This document shows, in pieces, positions 13,931 to 14,441 of a stretch of 14,441 nucleotides of DNA. Position numbers and translations under genes: made by a program. Under the pieces are notes generated by a model, which saw only the letters and a list, made by a program, of their open reading frames with translations, ran no database searches and was not told the origin of the DNA. The DNA is taken from the NCBI GenBank assembly GCA_902797015.1, contig CADBRG010000202.1, positions 1 to 14,441 of the forward strand, given 5' to 3'. Numbering within the stretch: the first letter of the stretch is position 1; each line of letters starts with the position of its first letter. The DNA comes from an uncultured Lachnospiraceae bacterium (GTDB taxonomy: Bacteria > Bacillota > Clostridia > Lachnospirales > Lachnospiraceae).

Positions 13931-14007
13931 AAACTCTGCAATTATAAAATGCGCGGGAAATCGCGACTTTTCAATAAATTAAAGGGATTACAGGAGGAAA
14001 ATGTATT

Positions 14008-14441
14008 ATGTACCAGGTTGTAAAAAGAGACGGTAACGTCGTCGATTTTAATCTCAGCAAGATCAGCGCTGCGATCACCAAGGCTTTTGAAGCCCTTGAA
14101 AAGCAGACACATCCGGATGTGATCAATCTGATCTCGATCCGTGTTACTTCTAATTTTGAAGAGAAGATCAAAAATGACCAGATTTCCGTTGAGGATATTC
14201 AGGACAGTGTAGAGCAGGTGCTCTCAGAGTGCGGCTATGCAGATGTTGCCAAGGCATACATCCTTTACCGCAGACAGCGTGAAAAAGTACGTAATATCAA
14301 TTCCGCCCTTTTAAACTATAAAGACCTGGTAGACAACTACTTAAAGATCAATGACTGGCGTGTGAAGGAAAACTCCACCGTTACCTATTCTGTCGGTGGT
14401 CTGATTCTTTCAAACTCCGGTGCGATCACTGCAAACTACTG
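14008..14441 (+). CDS. nrdD: Anaerobic ribonucleoside-triphosphate reductase NrdD (N-terminal part)
   Basis: NrdD is the glycyl-radical class III enzyme that reduces ribonucleoside triphosphates to deoxy forms in the cytoplasm under anaerobiosis. The 144 codons in the window begin MYQVVKRDGNVVDFNLSKIS. They make up the N-terminal ATP-cone (about 2-93; VVKRDG, KISAAITKAFEAL, VEQVLSECGYADVAKAYILYRRQRE), the allosteric dATP/ATP site, and the first residues of the catalytic barrel (ENSTVTYSVGGLILSNSGAITANY). The full protein is usually over 700 residues, so most, including the radical Gly, is off the window. AGGAGG stands 10 bases before the ATG at 14008. Another ATG at 14001 is out of frame. NrdR-type boxes overlap its promoter. 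Confidence 0.97.
   Translation, partial: MYQVVKRDGNVVDFNLSKISAAITKAFEALEKQTHPDVINLISIRVTSNFEEKIKNDQISVEDIQDSVEQVLSECGYADVAKAYILYRRQREKVRNINSALLNYKDLVDNYLKINDWRVKENSTVTYSVGGLILSNSGAITANY

Noticed and set aside
13931..14007. Possible riboswitch in the nrdD leader (CGCG-GGAAAT-CGCG)
   Set aside because: Only a 4-bp stem is seen and nothing resembles a cobalamin or other known class; the leader is adequately explained as a plain 5' UTR.

Overview
The window is about 14.4 kb of roughly 50% GC, densely coded bacterial chromosome. Gene content and order (tig next to clpP, a sodium-pumping oxaloacetate decarboxylase cluster, anaerobic ribonucleotide reductase nrdD/nrdG, DUF1653 and DUF4037 proteins), strong AGGAGG-type ribosome binding sites and TTGACA/TATAAT promoters point to an anaerobic Firmicute, most likely a Lachnospiraceae-type Clostridium. 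The taxonomic call is inference. No tRNA, rRNA, CRISPR array, insertion sequence or phage gene is visible; this looks like core genome.

Left block (1-3890), all minus strand. Reading in the transcribed direction: an unrecognised membrane-anchored protein, a DUF1653 protein, a DJ-1/PfpI protein, then trigger factor (tig) behind its own clear promoter, then the start of clpP, separated from tig by a hairpin that may terminate or attenuate. tig and clpP together form a nascent-chain folding and proteolysis module.

Metal block (3891-6980). A small DtxR/MntR-type regulator on the plus strand runs convergently into a copper-exporting P1B ATPase, copA. This copA carries a copper-chaperone domain fused to its C-terminus. 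The fused domain is preceded in frame by a good ribosome binding site and ATG, so a free 69-residue CopZ could also be made. copA itself has no ribosome binding site; a -10-like element six bases before its ATG suggests a leaderless message. Two small inverted repeats lie just upstream.

Energy block (6977-11931), minus strand. rarA (AAA+ replication maintenance factor) lies downstream of a four-gene oxaloacetate decarboxylase operon in the order oadA (carboxyltransferase), oadG (gamma, small membrane subunit), biotin carrier, oadB (sodium-pumping membrane subunit). oadA has an extended -10 promoter and a roughly 90-base leader that can fold into a closed multi-helix structure, followed by a hairpin holding the ribosome binding site in its loop.

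Nucleotide block (11963-14441). nrdG (radical SAM activase) and a DUF4037 nucleotidyltransferase-like gene are on the minus strand, divergent from the start of nrdD on the plus strand. The 307-base divergent region holds a minus-strand promoter with a perfect dyad at its predicted start point, and two NrdR-box-like sites 32 bases apart, one of which contains the -35 element of nrdD.

The window holds mostly well-known genes. The best candidates for something less described are the in-frame CopZ start inside copA, the structured oadA leader, and the leaderless-looking copA promoter region.
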